A stretch of DNA of 64,000 bases from Rufibacter radiotolerans (GTDB taxonomy: Bacteria > Bacteroidota > Bacteroidia > Cytophagales > Hymenobacteraceae), in NCBI RefSeq assembly GCF_001078055.1, contig NZ_CP010777.1:4617001-4681000 (forward strand). Reading direction: 5' to 3'. A model generated the notes under the pieces. That model was not told the DNA's origin and ran no database searches. It worked only from the letters and a program-made list of their open reading frames with translations. Shown one piece after another: positions 57,027 to 64,000 of this stretch (position 1 is its first letter; each line of letters opens with the position of its first letter). The translations under genes were made by a program, and so were the position numbers.

Positions 57027-57920
57027 CTATACGTGCACGTGGCGCTCAGCGTGGTAAGAGGACCGCACCAAGGGACCAGACTCCACGTACTTGAGGCCGC
57101 GGCGCAAACCTTCTTCTTTGTAGTGGGCGAACAGGTCCGGGTGAATGAACTCGGCTACCTCCAGGTGCATTTTGGTGGGTTGCAGGTACTGGCCCAGCGT
57201 CAGGATGTCCAGGCCGACGGCTGCTAAGTCATCCATGGCTTCATACACTTGCTCCTGCGTTTCTCCCAGCCCTAGCATGATGCCGGTCTTGGTGCGCTTG
57301 CCGTATTCTTTGATGCGTCTGAGTTGCTCCATGCTACGGTCATACTTCGCCTGGGGCCTTACCTGGCGGTACAGGTTTTTTACGGTCTCAATGTTATGCG
57401 ATACCACTTCCTGGCCCGCGGAGATCATCACCTCCAGGGCTTCCCAGTTCGCTTTCACGTCTGGGATAAGGGTTTCAATGGTGGTCTCCGGCGAAAGCTG
57501 CTTGATAAGGGCAATGGTCTCATGCCAAACGGCAGCGCCGCGGTCCTTGAGCTCGTCACGGTTCACCGAGGTGATGACCGCATGTTTCACGCCCATGAGT
57601 TGAATGGCTTCCGCTACGCGGCGGGGTTCGTCCAGGTCATATTCAGTGGGGCGGCCCGTGGCCACGGCGCAGAAAGAGCACGATCGGGTACAAACGTTGC
57701 CCAGAATCATGAACGTGGCCGTGCCGGCTCCCCAGCACTCCCCCATGTTCGGGCAATTTCCGCTTTCGCAGATGGTGTGTAGTTTATAGGTGTCTACCAG
57801 TTGTCTGACTTTGGCGTATTCTTTGCCCACCGGCAGTTTTACGCGCAGCCAATCTGGCTTACGGGGTTTAGTTTGAGCTTCAGCGGGTTGTATAACCGGC
57901 AGTGCAATCAATTGATCCAT
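57027..57920 (-). CDS. lipA: Lipoyl synthase LipA
   Basis: LipA is a radical SAM enzyme that inserts two sulfur atoms into octanoyl groups on lipoyl domains. The 297-residue protein has both iron-sulfur sites: the auxiliary cluster C51, C56, C62 (CESGNCPNMGEC) and the SAM cluster C77, C81, C84 (CTRSCSFC). The C-terminal signature SGPLVRSSYHAE carries the Ser of the RSSYHA motif. The gene starts at 57920 with MDQLIALP, and the promoter places the transcript start at that codon. A 30-bp stem terminator lies just past its end. Together with lipB at the left edge it completes lipoate attachment. Confidence 0.97.
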   Translation of the reverse strand: MDQLIALPVIQPAEAQTKPRKPDWLRVKLPVGKEYAKVRQLVDTYKLHTICESGNCPNMGECWGAGTATFMILGNVCTRSCSFCAVATGRPTEYDLDEPRRVAEAIQLMGVKHAVITSVNRDELKDRGAAVWHETIALIKQLSPETTIETLIPDVKANWEALEVMISAGQEVVSHNIETVKNLYRQVRPQAKYDRSMEQLRRIKEYGKRTKTGIMLGLGETQEQVYEAMDDLAAVGLDILTLGQYLQPTKMHLEVAEFIHPDLFAHYKEEGLRRGLKYVESGPLVRSSYHAERHVHV

Positions 57921-57924
57921 GTCG

Positions 57925-57956
57925 CAAAGGTACTAAGTGAGGAGCGGATAGACAAA
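57925..57956 (-). promoter_or_regulatory. Promoter of lipA with transcript start at the ATG
   Basis: On the minus strand TTTG (57953-57956), a 20-base spacer and TACCTTTG (57925-57932) match the Bacteroidota consensus. The -7 element ends 4 bases before the lipA ATG, so the mRNA would be leaderless or nearly so. Confidence 0.6.
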
Positions 57957-57980
57957 AAACAGCCGGACAGGAGGGATCGT

Positions 57981-58742
57981 TCAACGGCGGCGACCATAAT
58001 ACAGGGTCAGGTAAACGGAAAGGAAAGTGTTGTTATTAGACGCCTGCGGAATAATGTCCAGCTTGCCAGCGAAGGCCTCATAGAGTAGGCCCACCTCAAT
58101 ACCGGTTACGCTTTCCATGTAGCGGCCGTACTCAAAGCTGACGCCCGCCTTGGCGTTGGCGCCTACCCTGAAATGCGGTTCGGCAAGGCCGGTGAACACC
58201 CCAGAACTGCCTAATATGTGCGTGTCTGGCTGGGTATGGACTCTGGGGTCATATTGCTCCGTGCGGATGTCTGAGGGGCCAATGGGCTGCCGGTTCACGT
58301 CATAGGGCGTGTAGTCATACTGAATGTAATAGGGCGCCAGAATACCAATGGAAGGGCCCGCGGCCACTACGCCGTTCACCTGCACGCCAGACTCGGCGGC
58401 TTTTCTAAAGAAAGTGTATTCACGGCCGTACTGCGGGCGCAGCACAAACAGGTAATTGCTTTTGCCTTTAATGTAGGTGCCGCCGGTATAGGGGTTTTGG
58501 TAGCGTATTTCTTTGGGGTGCTTTACCTCTACGCCCTCCAGGGCCCAGAACTGGTACCATTTGCCGCCCATGTGGTACACCTGTTTGATCATAGCCCCAC
58601 CTAAGAGGCCGCCGTTTGAGTTGAAGTTAAGGCCGTAGGTGAATTCTCTGGAATAGCCTTCCTCTTCTTCTGCGGTCTGCGCCATGGCCAGGCCCACAGG
58701 AAGAAAGCTCACCAGCACCAGCACAAGTAGGAATCTGCGCAC
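57981..58742 (-). CDS. Outer-membrane beta-barrel hypothetical protein
   Basis: A secreted 253-residue protein, by my start. The signal peptide runs RRFLLVLVLVSFLPVGLAMAQ, and the mature part consists of amphipathic strands (FTYGLNFNSNGGLLGGAMI, NYLFVLRPQYGREYTFF, IGVGLLYEAFAGKLDII-type). It ends in TFLSVYLTLYYGRRR, a terminal strand as in outer-membrane barrels but followed by an arginine tail. I take the GTG at 58742 as the start because it directly gives a clean signal peptide; upstream only TTG and GTG codons exist to 58796. The family is unrecognised, though such barrels are common in Cytophagales. Confidence 0.7.
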   Translation of the reverse strand: MRRFLLVLVLVSFLPVGLAMAQTAEEEEGYSREFTYGLNFNSNGGLLGGAMIKQVYHMGGKWYQFWALEGVEVKHPKEIRYQNPYTGGTYIKGKSNYLFVLRPQYGREYTFFRKAAESGVQVNGVVAAGPSIGILAPYYIQYDYTPYDVNRQPIGPSDIRTEQYDPRVHTQPDTHILGSSGVFTGLAEPHFRVGANAKAGVSFEYGRYMESVTGIEVGLLYEAFAGKLDIIPQASNNNTFLSVYLTLYYGRRR

Positions 58743-58814
58743 AGGATAGAAGGCTAAGTTTCGTTTAAAAGTAAGTAACTTTACAGGCACCTGCAAATCT
58801 TAAAAAGTACGACA

Positions 58815-59222
58815 ATGAGTTCAATGACGCTAACATATTCTGGCCAGCTCAGAACCCAGGGAACCCACGTGGCCTCTGGTAATACGGTAATCACAGATGC
58901 GCCTCTTGACAATAACGGCCGGGGGGAAGCCTACTCGCCAACAGATCTGGTGTGCAGCGCCCTGGGCAGCTGTATGATGACCATTATGGGCATTGTGGCC
59001 GAACGCAACGCCATTGACCTGACTGGCATGCATATGGCCATCACCAAAAAAATGGCCGCAGACCCACGGCGCATCGCTGAGATTGTGCTGGAGGTGCAAA
59101 TGCCCGCCAGAATTTTTTCAGACAAAGAAAAGGCCCTGCTGGAAAATGCCGCCCGTACCTGCCCGGTGGCCCTGAGCCTGCACCCAGACACTACCCAAAC
59201 CGTTACATTTCTGTACGCGTAA
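58815..59222 (+). CDS. OsmC-family peroxide-reducing protein
   Basis: A 135-residue protein of the OsmC/Ohr fold, which reduces organic hydroperoxides through a cysteine pair. The two expected cysteines are readable in LVCSALGSCMMTIMG (Cys47 with Cys53 nearby) and in ARTCPVALSLHPD (about residue 117), and the segment SPTDLVCSALGSC is the OsmC signature. A second in-frame Met is at residue 4. The gene is divergent from the outer-membrane protein gene with a 72-base gap and convergent with ytxJ, separated by palindrome copy 17. Confidence 0.85.
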   Translation: MSSMTLTYSGQLRTQGTHVASGNTVITDAPLDNNGRGEAYSPTDLVCSALGSCMMTIMGIVAERNAIDLTGMHMAITKKMAADPRRIAEIVLEVQMPARIFSDKEKALLENAARTCPVALSLHPDTTQTVTFLYA

Positions 59223-59263
59223 CGCTGATATAGAACGTAATAAACAGACTATTAGATATAGTA

Positions 59264-59313
59264 AAATCCCGTTTTAGGCACGTTTTCAGAAAACAAGGCC
59301 TAAAACGGGATTT
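59264..59313. repeat. Dispersed intergenic palindrome, copy 17
   Basis: AAATCCCGTTTTAGGCACG and the right arm AGGCCTAAAACGGGATTT pair with a small central bulge; the outer AAATCCC/GGGATTT is unique to this copy. It is placed between the convergent OsmC and YtxJ genes. Confidence 0.88.
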
Positions 59314-59325
59314 CTTCTTTCTACC

Positions 59326-59664
59326 CTAAACAGAGCGCTTCTTTACCTCCTGCAGGTTAATGCTCAAATGGGACCCGTGGTAGTGGCACTGACCGTCTTT
59401 GATGAGCAACAGCTGCGGCGACTCATGGCGTACTTCAAATACCTGGGCTATTTCATTGGAGATGGGCCGGTTGGCAATAAGGTCCAGGTAATAGGGTTTC
59501 ACTTGGCCCAGGTCTGCGTCTGCCCACTGGCGCTCCAGGCGGCTTTTGGCCGTGGCGCTAATGGAACAGTGGGTGCTGTGCTTGAAGATGACCACCGGTT
59601 GCTCCTTAGACTCTTCTTTTATCTGGGTGAGTTGATCTATACTGGTTAAATGATGCCACTGCAT
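59326..59664 (-). CDS. ytxJ: Bacillithiol system redox-active protein YtxJ
   Basis: YtxJ is a monothiol bacilliredoxin that removes bacillithiol from oxidised protein thiols. The 112-residue protein has the thioredoxin-like fold with the active cysteine Cys33 in KHSTHCSIS, which corresponds to the family's TxCSIS motif, followed by YYLDLIANRPISNEIA and the cis-proline region HESPQLLLIKDG. Its presence implies bacillithiol use in this organism. It is convergent with the OsmC gene; two secreted small genes follow upstream on the same strand. Confidence 0.9.
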   Translation of the reverse strand: MQWHHLTSIDQLTQIKEESKEQPVVIFKHSTHCSISATAKSRLERQWADADLGQVKPYYLDLIANRPISNEIAQVFEVRHESPQLLLIKDGQCHYHGSHLSINLQEVKKRSV

Positions 59665-59694
59665 AGTAATCTGGGTAAAAGTAAGCTGGTAAAT

Positions 59695-60030
59695 TTAGTT
59701 TCCTCTGGCCCTGGCCGGCGCGCCTTTTTTGGAGAACCACTTGGTTTTTACCATGGCGGTGCCATCTTCATTGATGGGCATTTCCTCCTTTTTCTTGGTC
59801 TTCTTCATCTTGCGGCCCGTCTCACCATTGCGGAAGTTGTACGCATGAACGTTAAGATGTGATTCATCATAATCTGAAGTAACCTTTTTGGCGTCTTTAA
59901 GGCTGTTTTTGACTTCCTTTTTCTGCTGGCTGCGGGTAAGGTAGCCTGTTTGGGCGGCAGCGGGGGAAGAGGCCAGGATTAACACAGCCAGAATAACGGT
60001 GAGGGAAAGCGATAGTAAAGCGTGTTTCAT
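59695..60030 (-). CDS. Small secreted hypothetical protein, basic
   Basis: A 111-residue protein with a signal peptide (about 1-26, SPAAAQ) and a Lys-rich basic body (TRSQQKKEVKNSLKDAKK, RKMKKTKKKEEMP). No known domain. Its ATG overlaps the stop of the upstream small lipoprotein gene (four bases shared), so the two are co-translated. A function in the envelope is likely but not shown. Confidence 0.7.
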   Translation of the reverse strand: MKHALLSLSLTVILAVLILASSPAAAQTGYLTRSQQKKEVKNSLKDAKKVTSDYDESHLNVHAYNFRNGETGRKMKKTKKKEEMPINEDGTAMVKTKWFSKKGAPARARGN

Positions 60031-60317
60031 TTTAGTCCTACTCGTTCTAGTAAACTTCTTTTCCGTTTGGGGACCGGTATAAAGGTTTTCTTTTTGGTAA
60101 GCAGTCCCTTTTTATTGAAATCCATGTCACGACCTCCCAGGTCGCGGCCTTCGTTGGCCTGGTCCTCAGGAGTAGGTTCGCTTTTCTTGCCTAACCCTAA
60201 GAGGGAGAACTTCTTCTTCCCGGACACATCTGGGCAGGCAATTCTGGAGGAGTTACATCCTTCCAGAGCAAGGCTCACCACCAGAACCCACAACACCAAA
60301 GCAAACCTTTTCTTCAT
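60027..60317 (-). CDS. Small lipoprotein, basic
   Basis: A 96-residue lipoprotein with lipobox LALEGC (about Cys21 from the ATG at 60317, MKKRFALVLWV). The body has Lys/Arg-rich segments (SGKKKFSLLGLGKKSEP, PVPKRKRSLLERVG) and a DLGGRDMDF stretch. I shorten the ORF from 60407 because the upstream part would read through palindrome copy 18. The gene pair with 59695-60030 looks like an operon of two small secreted basic proteins. Confidence 0.7.
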   Translation of the reverse strand: MKKRFALVLWVLVVSLALEGCNSSRIACPDVSGKKKFSLLGLGKKSEPTPEDQANEGRDLGGRDMDFNKKGLLTKKKTFIPVPKRKRSLLERVGLK

Positions 60318-60369
60318 GATTGGTAAATCAACTAACTGTATACGAGGACTAAACAATATTGGCTGCTGG

Positions 60370-60415
60370 TTTCTGTTTTGGGCCTGTTTTGTTGAAAACA
60401 GGCCCAAAACAGAAA
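60370..60415. repeat. Dispersed intergenic palindrome, copy 18 (near perfect)
   Basis: Two 21-base arms TTTCTGTTTTGGGCCTGTTTT and AAAACAGGCCCAAAACAGAAA pair exactly around a 4-base loop GTTG. It lies upstream of the lipoprotein gene and 14 bases beyond the E1 stop. Confidence 0.9.
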
Positions 60416-60429
60416 GGCTGGCCGTTTTA

Positions 60430-62409
60430 CTAAAAGCTTAAAAGCGCTTCTACTTTCTCGCGCAGGCGTTTCACGGGCAGGAACTCCTGCTCCAACGGAG
60501 GGGCGAACGGAATGGCGGTGTCCAGGCTGCCTACCCGTATCACCGGGCCATCCAGCTGCGTGAAGCAGTTCTCAGAGATCCAGGCGGCAATCTCGGCGCC
60601 AATGCCGCCGGTGAGCGTGTCTTCATGCAGCACAATCACGCGGCCGGTTTTGTGCACGGTCTGGCGCACGGCCTCCTTGTCCCATGGCAGCAGGGTGCGC
60701 AGGTCCAGCACATCGGCGCTCACGTCTGGCATGGTCTGCAGGAGCTGCTTGGCCCAGTGCACGCCCATGCCGTAGGTGATGATGGAGAAGTCGGTGCCTT
60801 CCTGCACCAGGCGGGCACGCCCGATTTCCAGGGTGTAGTAATCGTCCGGAACAGGCTCGGCAATGGAGCGGTACAGCAGCTTATGCTCAAAGAACATGAC
60901 TGGGTTAGGGTCTTCAATGGAGGCGTTTAGCAGGCCCTTGGCGTCATAGGGCGTTGACGGGTACACAATCTTGAGGCCGGGCGTGTGGAAAAACCAGGCC
61001 TCGTTGCTCTGCGAGTGGAACGGACCTGCCGCGGCGCCTGCGCCGGTAGGCATGCGCACCACCACATCGGCGTTCTGGCCCCAGCGGTAATGGCTCTTGG
61101 CCAGGTTATTCACGATCTGGTTAAAGCCGGCGGTCACAAAGTCAGCGAACTGCATCTCTACCACCGCTTTCTTTTTCTTGATGGACATGCCCAGGCCAAT
61201 GCCCAGGATGGCGCTCTCGCACAGTGGTGTATTACGGATGCGTTCCTTCCCAAACTTCTCCACGAAGCCCTCGGTCACCTTGAACACCCCGCCGTACTCG
61301 GCTATGTCCTGGCCCATGATCACCAGCTCTGGGTAGCGCTCCAGGCTCTGGCGCAGGGCGTCTGAGATGGCGTCTACGTAGCGGCGTTCGGTGCGGCTGG
61401 TGTCTTTGGGTTTGATCTCCGTCTGGATGAACGGCTGGTACATGTCGGCAATCTCTTCCTTCACGTCTGGGGTAGGCATGGGCGTGTTGTGGGCAATCTC
61501 CAGCCCGCGCTCAATCTCCTCCTTGAACTCCTCCCTAATGGCGGCCATGGACTTTGGCGTAAGCACCTTCTCGTCCAGCAGGTATTTCTCAAAGTTCTCT
61601 ACCGGGTCTTTCTTGCTCCAGCGCTCAAACAGCTCCTGCGGCACGTACTTGGTGCCCGAGGCTTCCTCATGGCCGCGCATCCTGAACGTCATGGCCTCAA
61701 TGAGCATGGGGCGCGGGTTCTTTCTGATGCTGTAGGCCGCCTGGCGCACGGTGTCATAGACTTCCAGCACGTTGTTGCCGTCTATCTGCAGGGCATCAAT
61801 GCCGTAGGCGGGGCCTTTGTCTATGAAGTACTGGCACTTGAACTGCTCGTTGCTGGGCGTGGAAAGGCCGTAGCCGTTGTTTTCTATAATGAAGATAACG
61901 GGCAGGCCCCACACGGCGGCTACGTTCAACGCCTCATGAAAATCGCCTTCGCTGGCGCCGCCGTCACCGCTGTACACCAGGGTTACTTTCTCGCGCTTAT
62001 CCAGCATCTCGGCCAGGGCAATACCATCGGCCACAGCTAGCTGCGGGCCCAGGTGGGAAATCATGCCCACAATGTGGTGTTCGTTGGTGCCGAAGTGGAA
62101 GGACCGGTCTCTGCCTTTGGTAAAACCGGTGCGCTTGCCCTGGAACTGCGCGAAAAGACGGTCCAGGGGAATCTGGCGGCAGGTGAACACGCCCAGGTTG
62201 CGGTGCAGGGGAAGGATGTATTCGTCCTCGTCCAGGGCCAGGGTGGAGCCCACCGAGATGGCTTCCTGGCCGATGCCCGAGAACCACTTGCTTACTTTGC
62301 CCTGACGCAGCAGAATGAGCATTTTTTCCTCAATCATGCGGGGCTTGAGAATGCCGCGGTACAGGTGCAGCAGGTCGTCGTCGGTGTATTCTTTGCGGTT
62401 AAATTTCAT
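60430..62409 (-). CDS. 2-oxoacid dehydrogenase E1, fused alpha and beta subunits
   Basis: E1 decarboxylates a 2-oxoacid with thiamine diphosphate and passes the acyl group to the lipoyl E2. The 659-residue protein is the fused form found in Bacteroidota: the alpha part (about 1-325) has FSGIGQEAISVG, MHGRGH-type LHRNLGVF, and the thiamine motif GDGGASEGDFHEALN ending in ENNGYGLS; the beta part (about 345-659) has RYPELVIMGQDIAEYGGVFKVT, GLGMSIKKKKAVVEMQFADF and DVLDLRTLLPWDKEAV. The substrate (branched-chain 2-oxoacids or pyruvate) is not decided by the sequence. The E2 and E3 genes are not adjacent. Confidence 0.92.
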   Translation of the reverse strand: MKFNRKEYTDDDLLHLYRGILKPRMIEEKMLILLRQGKVSKWFSGIGQEAISVGSTLALDEDEYILPLHRNLGVFTCRQIPLDRLFAQFQGKRTGFTKGRDRSFHFGTNEHHIVGMISHLGPQLAVADGIALAEMLDKREKVTLVYSGDGGASEGDFHEALNVAAVWGLPVIFIIENNGYGLSTPSNEQFKCQYFIDKGPAYGIDALQIDGNNVLEVYDTVRQAAYSIRKNPRPMLIEAMTFRMRGHEEASGTKYVPQELFERWSKKDPVENFEKYLLDEKVLTPKSMAAIREEFKEEIERGLEIAHNTPMPTPDVKEEIADMYQPFIQTEIKPKDTSRTERRYVDAISDALRQSLERYPELVIMGQDIAEYGGVFKVTEGFVEKFGKERIRNTPLCESAILGIGLGMSIKKKKAVVEMQFADFVTAGFNQIVNNLAKSHYRWGQNADVVVRMPTGAGAAAGPFHSQSNEAWFFHTPGLKIVYPSTPYDAKGLLNASIEDPNPVMFFEHKLLYRSIAEPVPDDYYTLEIGRARLVQEGTDFSIITYGMGVHWAKQLLQTMPDVSADVLDLRTLLPWDKEAVRQTVHKTGRVIVLHEDTLTGGIGAEIAAWISENCFTQLDGPVIRVGSLDTAIPFAPPLEQEFLPVKRLREKVEALLSF

Positions 62410-62491
62410 GGTCTTCGCGGTTGGGGCGAGTCGTAAATTTAGCGCAATAGCCCATGTGTAGGAAGGATTGCCCCGGTTATTTTTACTTTTC

Positions 62492-62530
62492 GCGTTTTAG
62501 GCCTGTTTTACCCAAATCAGGTGAAAAACG
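62492..62530. repeat. Dispersed intergenic palindrome, copy 19
   Basis: GCGTTTTAGGCCTGTTTTA then CCCAAATCAGGTGAAAAACG; the left arm is canonical, the right arm diverged. It lies about 82 bases upstream of the E1 ATG, in its leader or promoter region. Confidence 0.7.
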
Positions 62531-62757
62531 AACCGAAACCGCCCTTTGGTCTGCCTTGCCCCGTCAGTTACCTTATTTTAAAGCGGGGAAAGCGTGAAAA
62601 TTACCTTCTTCGGTACAAGCCCCAGGCATAAGCGTGGCGCAAGAAGCTGGTGGAAAGTAGGTATAGAGACGGACTGTAAAAAGGGGAAAGAATAAGAAGT
62701 AGAAGATGGGTCAACGTGTAGAAAAAACTGTTCCCAAAGCAAAGACCCTTTTACGTA
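62531..62757. other. Intergenic stretch between the E1 gene and the NTF2-like lipoprotein, no gene found
   Basis: No ORF, RNA or repeat I can support. The 3' end runs into the terminator hairpin at 62758. The sequence has average composition and no exact promoter consensus in either strand. Confidence 0.5.
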
Positions 62758-62803
62758 AATAGCCCCGCTCCCTCTCCATGGAAAGGCAACGGGGCTATTG
62801 TTT
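62758..62803 (-). terminator. Terminator of the NTF2-like lipoprotein gene
   Basis: AATAGCCCCG (62758-62767) and CGGGGCTATT (62790-62799) pair perfectly around a 22-base loop that contains a weaker inner hairpin; TGTTTT follows on the plus side and AAA precedes on the minus exit. It lies 17-22 bases past the stop at 62821. Confidence 0.8.
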
Positions 62804-62820
62804 TAGCAGGTTGGTCTTCT

Positions 62821-63330
62821 TTATTTCACGGCCTTGACAATGGCTTCGGTCTGTTCATTGGAAGGCGTCATGTTAAAGCTGAGCACGTTTATTTTCCAGG
62901 AATCGCCTACTTTGGTTAAGTGGCTCACCAGTCGCCACGGAATGTTGGGGGTGTAGACATTCATCTTGAATTGCTCTACCACGGTGGCCGAGGTGCCATC
63001 TCTGTCTATTACTATTTTGCGGATTTCTATTTTATGGTCTTTGAGGTTAATAGTAGAGTCTACGAACATCTGGTTGATCTGCTCTACATACTGCTTCTTG
63101 TCAAACAACTCCTTGGGGTCGGTGCCGGCAAACAAACCGTCTTCGGCCAGCAGACTAGTCATCGCTGAGGCATTCTTGCTTACCAATGAGGCATGGAACT
63201 TGTCCATCAGTTCTGTGACACTGGCTTCAGAGGTTGTAGCATCCACGGGGGCTTGCTCTGTGGTTTGCTTGTTGCAGCCTGTTGCGGCCAGCGCCATGAC
63301 CACTATCATACTTAGAAAGAAGTTTTTCAT
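62821..63330 (-). CDS. NTF2/SnoaL-like lipoprotein
   Basis: A 169-residue lipoprotein (lipobox ALAATGC, around Cys19) with an NTF2-like or DUF4440/SnoaL-type fold: an N-terminal helical part VTELMDKFHASLVSKNASAMTSLLAEDGLF, a strand pair IEIRKIVIDRDGTSATVVEQF, and the closing SWKINVLSFNM. The fold is used for many small-molecule binding or enzymatic roles, so no function is given. I use the ATG at 63330 (MKNFFLS) rather than 63339. It ends at a clear terminator. Confidence 0.78.
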   Translation of the reverse strand: MKNFFLSMIVVMALAATGCNKQTTEQAPVDATTSEASVTELMDKFHASLVSKNASAMTSLLAEDGLFAGTDPKELFDKKQYVEQINQMFVDSTINLKDHKIEIRKIVIDRDGTSATVVEQFKMNVYTPNIPWRLVSHLTKVGDSWKINVLSFNMTPSNEQTEAIVKAVK

Positions 63331-63577
63331 AAAAGCCATTATTTAAGGATTTAAATTATTTTTAATAGGAGTATTTATATTAATGATAACGGTTGATATT
63401 CCTGGAAGTTCACTTGTGGGAAGCAGCTTGCTGGGGAGCCTGGGTAAGCTGAAGAATTGGGGAAAGCTGCGGGCGGAGGGAAGCTCTTATTTCTACCGGC
63501 AACTTTACTTTTCAAACTGGGTTTGCGTACATTCGTACACTGTCTCTGCCTATCAACAAGAGGTGGTGCCTTAGATT

Positions 63578-64000
63578 ATGATCCAATTCCAAGAATTTAC
63601 CTTAGAGAATGGCCTGCGCTGTATTGTGCACGAAGACCCTACCACACCGCTGGCGGTGCTCAACGTGCTCTATAATGTAGGCTCCCGCGATGAGGCCGAA
63701 ACCCACACTGGGTTTGCGCACTTGTTTGAGCACCTTATGTTCAGCGGTTCGGTGAACATTCCTAGCTATGATGAGCCCCTGCAGCAGGCCGGTGGCGAGA
63801 ACAACGCCTTCACCTCTCCAGATATCACCAACTACTACCTCACTGTGCCGGCCCAAAACATAGAGACCGGCTTCTGGCTGGAGTCTGACCGCATGCTTAA
63901 CCTGGCATTCAGTGAGAACGGCCTGGAAGTGCAGCGCAAGGTGGTGGTAGAGGAATTCAAGCAGAACTACCTTAACCAGCCGTACGGCGATGTGTGGCTC
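63578..64000 (+). CDS. M16 family zinc metallopeptidase, 3' end cut by window edge
   Basis: The first 141 residues of an M16 (pitrilysin/insulinase) peptidase, read in one open frame from the ATG at 63578 to the end of the window. The active-site motif HLFEH (His48, Glu51, His52) in GFAHLFEHLMFSG is present, with NGLRCIVHEDPTTPLAV and NVGSRDEAE before it and ENNAFTSPDITNYY, VVVEEFKQNY after it; the second zinc ligand glutamate is in the VVEEF segment. No signal peptide is apparent at this start, so a cytoplasmic or unusual location is possible. M16 proteins of this type often act as pairs. Confidence 0.9.
   Translation, partial: MIQFQEFTLENGLRCIVHEDPTTPLAVLNVLYNVGSRDEAETHTGFAHLFEHLMFSGSVNIPSYDEPLQQAGGENNAFTSPDITNYYLTVPAQNIETGFWLESDRMLNLAFSENGLEVQRKVVVEEFKQNYLNQPYGDVWL

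Noticed and set aside
9921..62530. The palindromes as ordinary rho-independent terminators
   Set aside because: The perfect copies at 34917 and 38936 lack a T-run after the stem, several lie in 5' leaders, and real terminators with T-runs are found separately (for example after gldN and after gcvP).
63383..63574. A 63-codon plus-strand ORF upstream of the M16 gene
   Set aside because: No domain, no signal peptide and no ribosome-binding or promoter signal; it looks like chance in the promoter region of the M16 gene.

Overview
This window looks like a chromosomal segment of a Bacteroidota bacterium of the order Cytophagales, most likely Hymenobacteraceae (Rufibacter/Pontibacter-like). The evidence is a complete gldKLMN type IX secretion (T9SS) core, two PorP/SprF proteins, a SprE/PorW lipoprotein, a PorE-like lipoprotein, a cargo protein with a gliding-motility-type C-terminal domain, ATP synthase genes without atpD/atpC, a bacilliredoxin (YtxJ), fused E1 alpha/beta subunits, and promoters of the Bacteroidota TTTG / TAnnTTTG type. 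The genus is an inference; no rRNA gene is present. I see no prophage, plasmid gene, complete IS element, CRISPR array, rRNA or tRNA gene.

Layout. 1-4.0 kb: end of lipB, a small unknown gene, a WecA-like glycosyl-phosphate transferase, a DUF4271-type membrane protein and hemD. 4.0-9.9 kb: PorP/SprF, then gldK-gldL-gldM-gldN behind a good promoter and closed by a terminator. 10-16.8 kb (minus): operon sprE/porW - PBP1A - uvrC. 17-23 kb (plus): atpZ/I-atpI-like-atpB-E-F-H-A-G. 23-26.5 kb: PafA-type phosphatase, pyrophosphatase, UbiA-like membrane protein. 26.5-33.4 kb (minus): nnrD/E, two tandem PAP2 phosphatases, and a partial complex I operon nuoA-B-C-(pseudopilin-like ORF)-D. 33.5-51 kb: mixed housekeeping and unknown genes, including a frameshifted thioredoxin-NHL gene, a serine hydrolase, DinB, a Crp/Fnr regulator with a perfect FNR-type box, sdaA, an antiporter, RNase D, a saccharopine-dehydrogenase-like enzyme and gcvP. 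51-56.6 kb (minus): a second T9SS cluster of cargo adhesin, PorP/SprF and PorE-like protein. 57-64 kb: lipA, an outer-membrane protein, OsmC, YtxJ, two small secreted proteins, fused 2-oxoacid dehydrogenase E1, an NTF2-like lipoprotein and the start of an M16 protease.

Functional themes. The T9SS genes are in three places and cover the inner-membrane motor (GldL/M), the periplasmic ring (GldK/N), the SprE/PorW lipoprotein, outer-membrane partners (PorP/SprF, PorE) and one cargo. Lipoate metabolism (lipB, lipA) sits with two enzymes of lipoate-dependent complexes (gcvP, E1), though far apart.

Most unusual signal. About 19 copies of a 38-54 bp palindrome are scattered through the intergenic regions from 9.9 to 62.5 kb, and I found none inside a gene. 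They share a core stem of the form GTTTTrGGCCyGTTTTC / GAAAACrGGCCyAAAAC. In the best copies the outer stem differs from copy to copy but still pairs perfectly within the copy, so the structure is conserved more than the sequence. Some copies lie 8-17 nt upstream of start codons (nuoD, nuoB, the Crp/Fnr gene). Independently, the frameshift in the thioredoxin-NHL gene coincides with a perfect 17-bp inverted repeat. A 4-base insertion that perfected this repeat restores the expected protein when removed, which is the signature of a quasipalindrome template-switch mutation.
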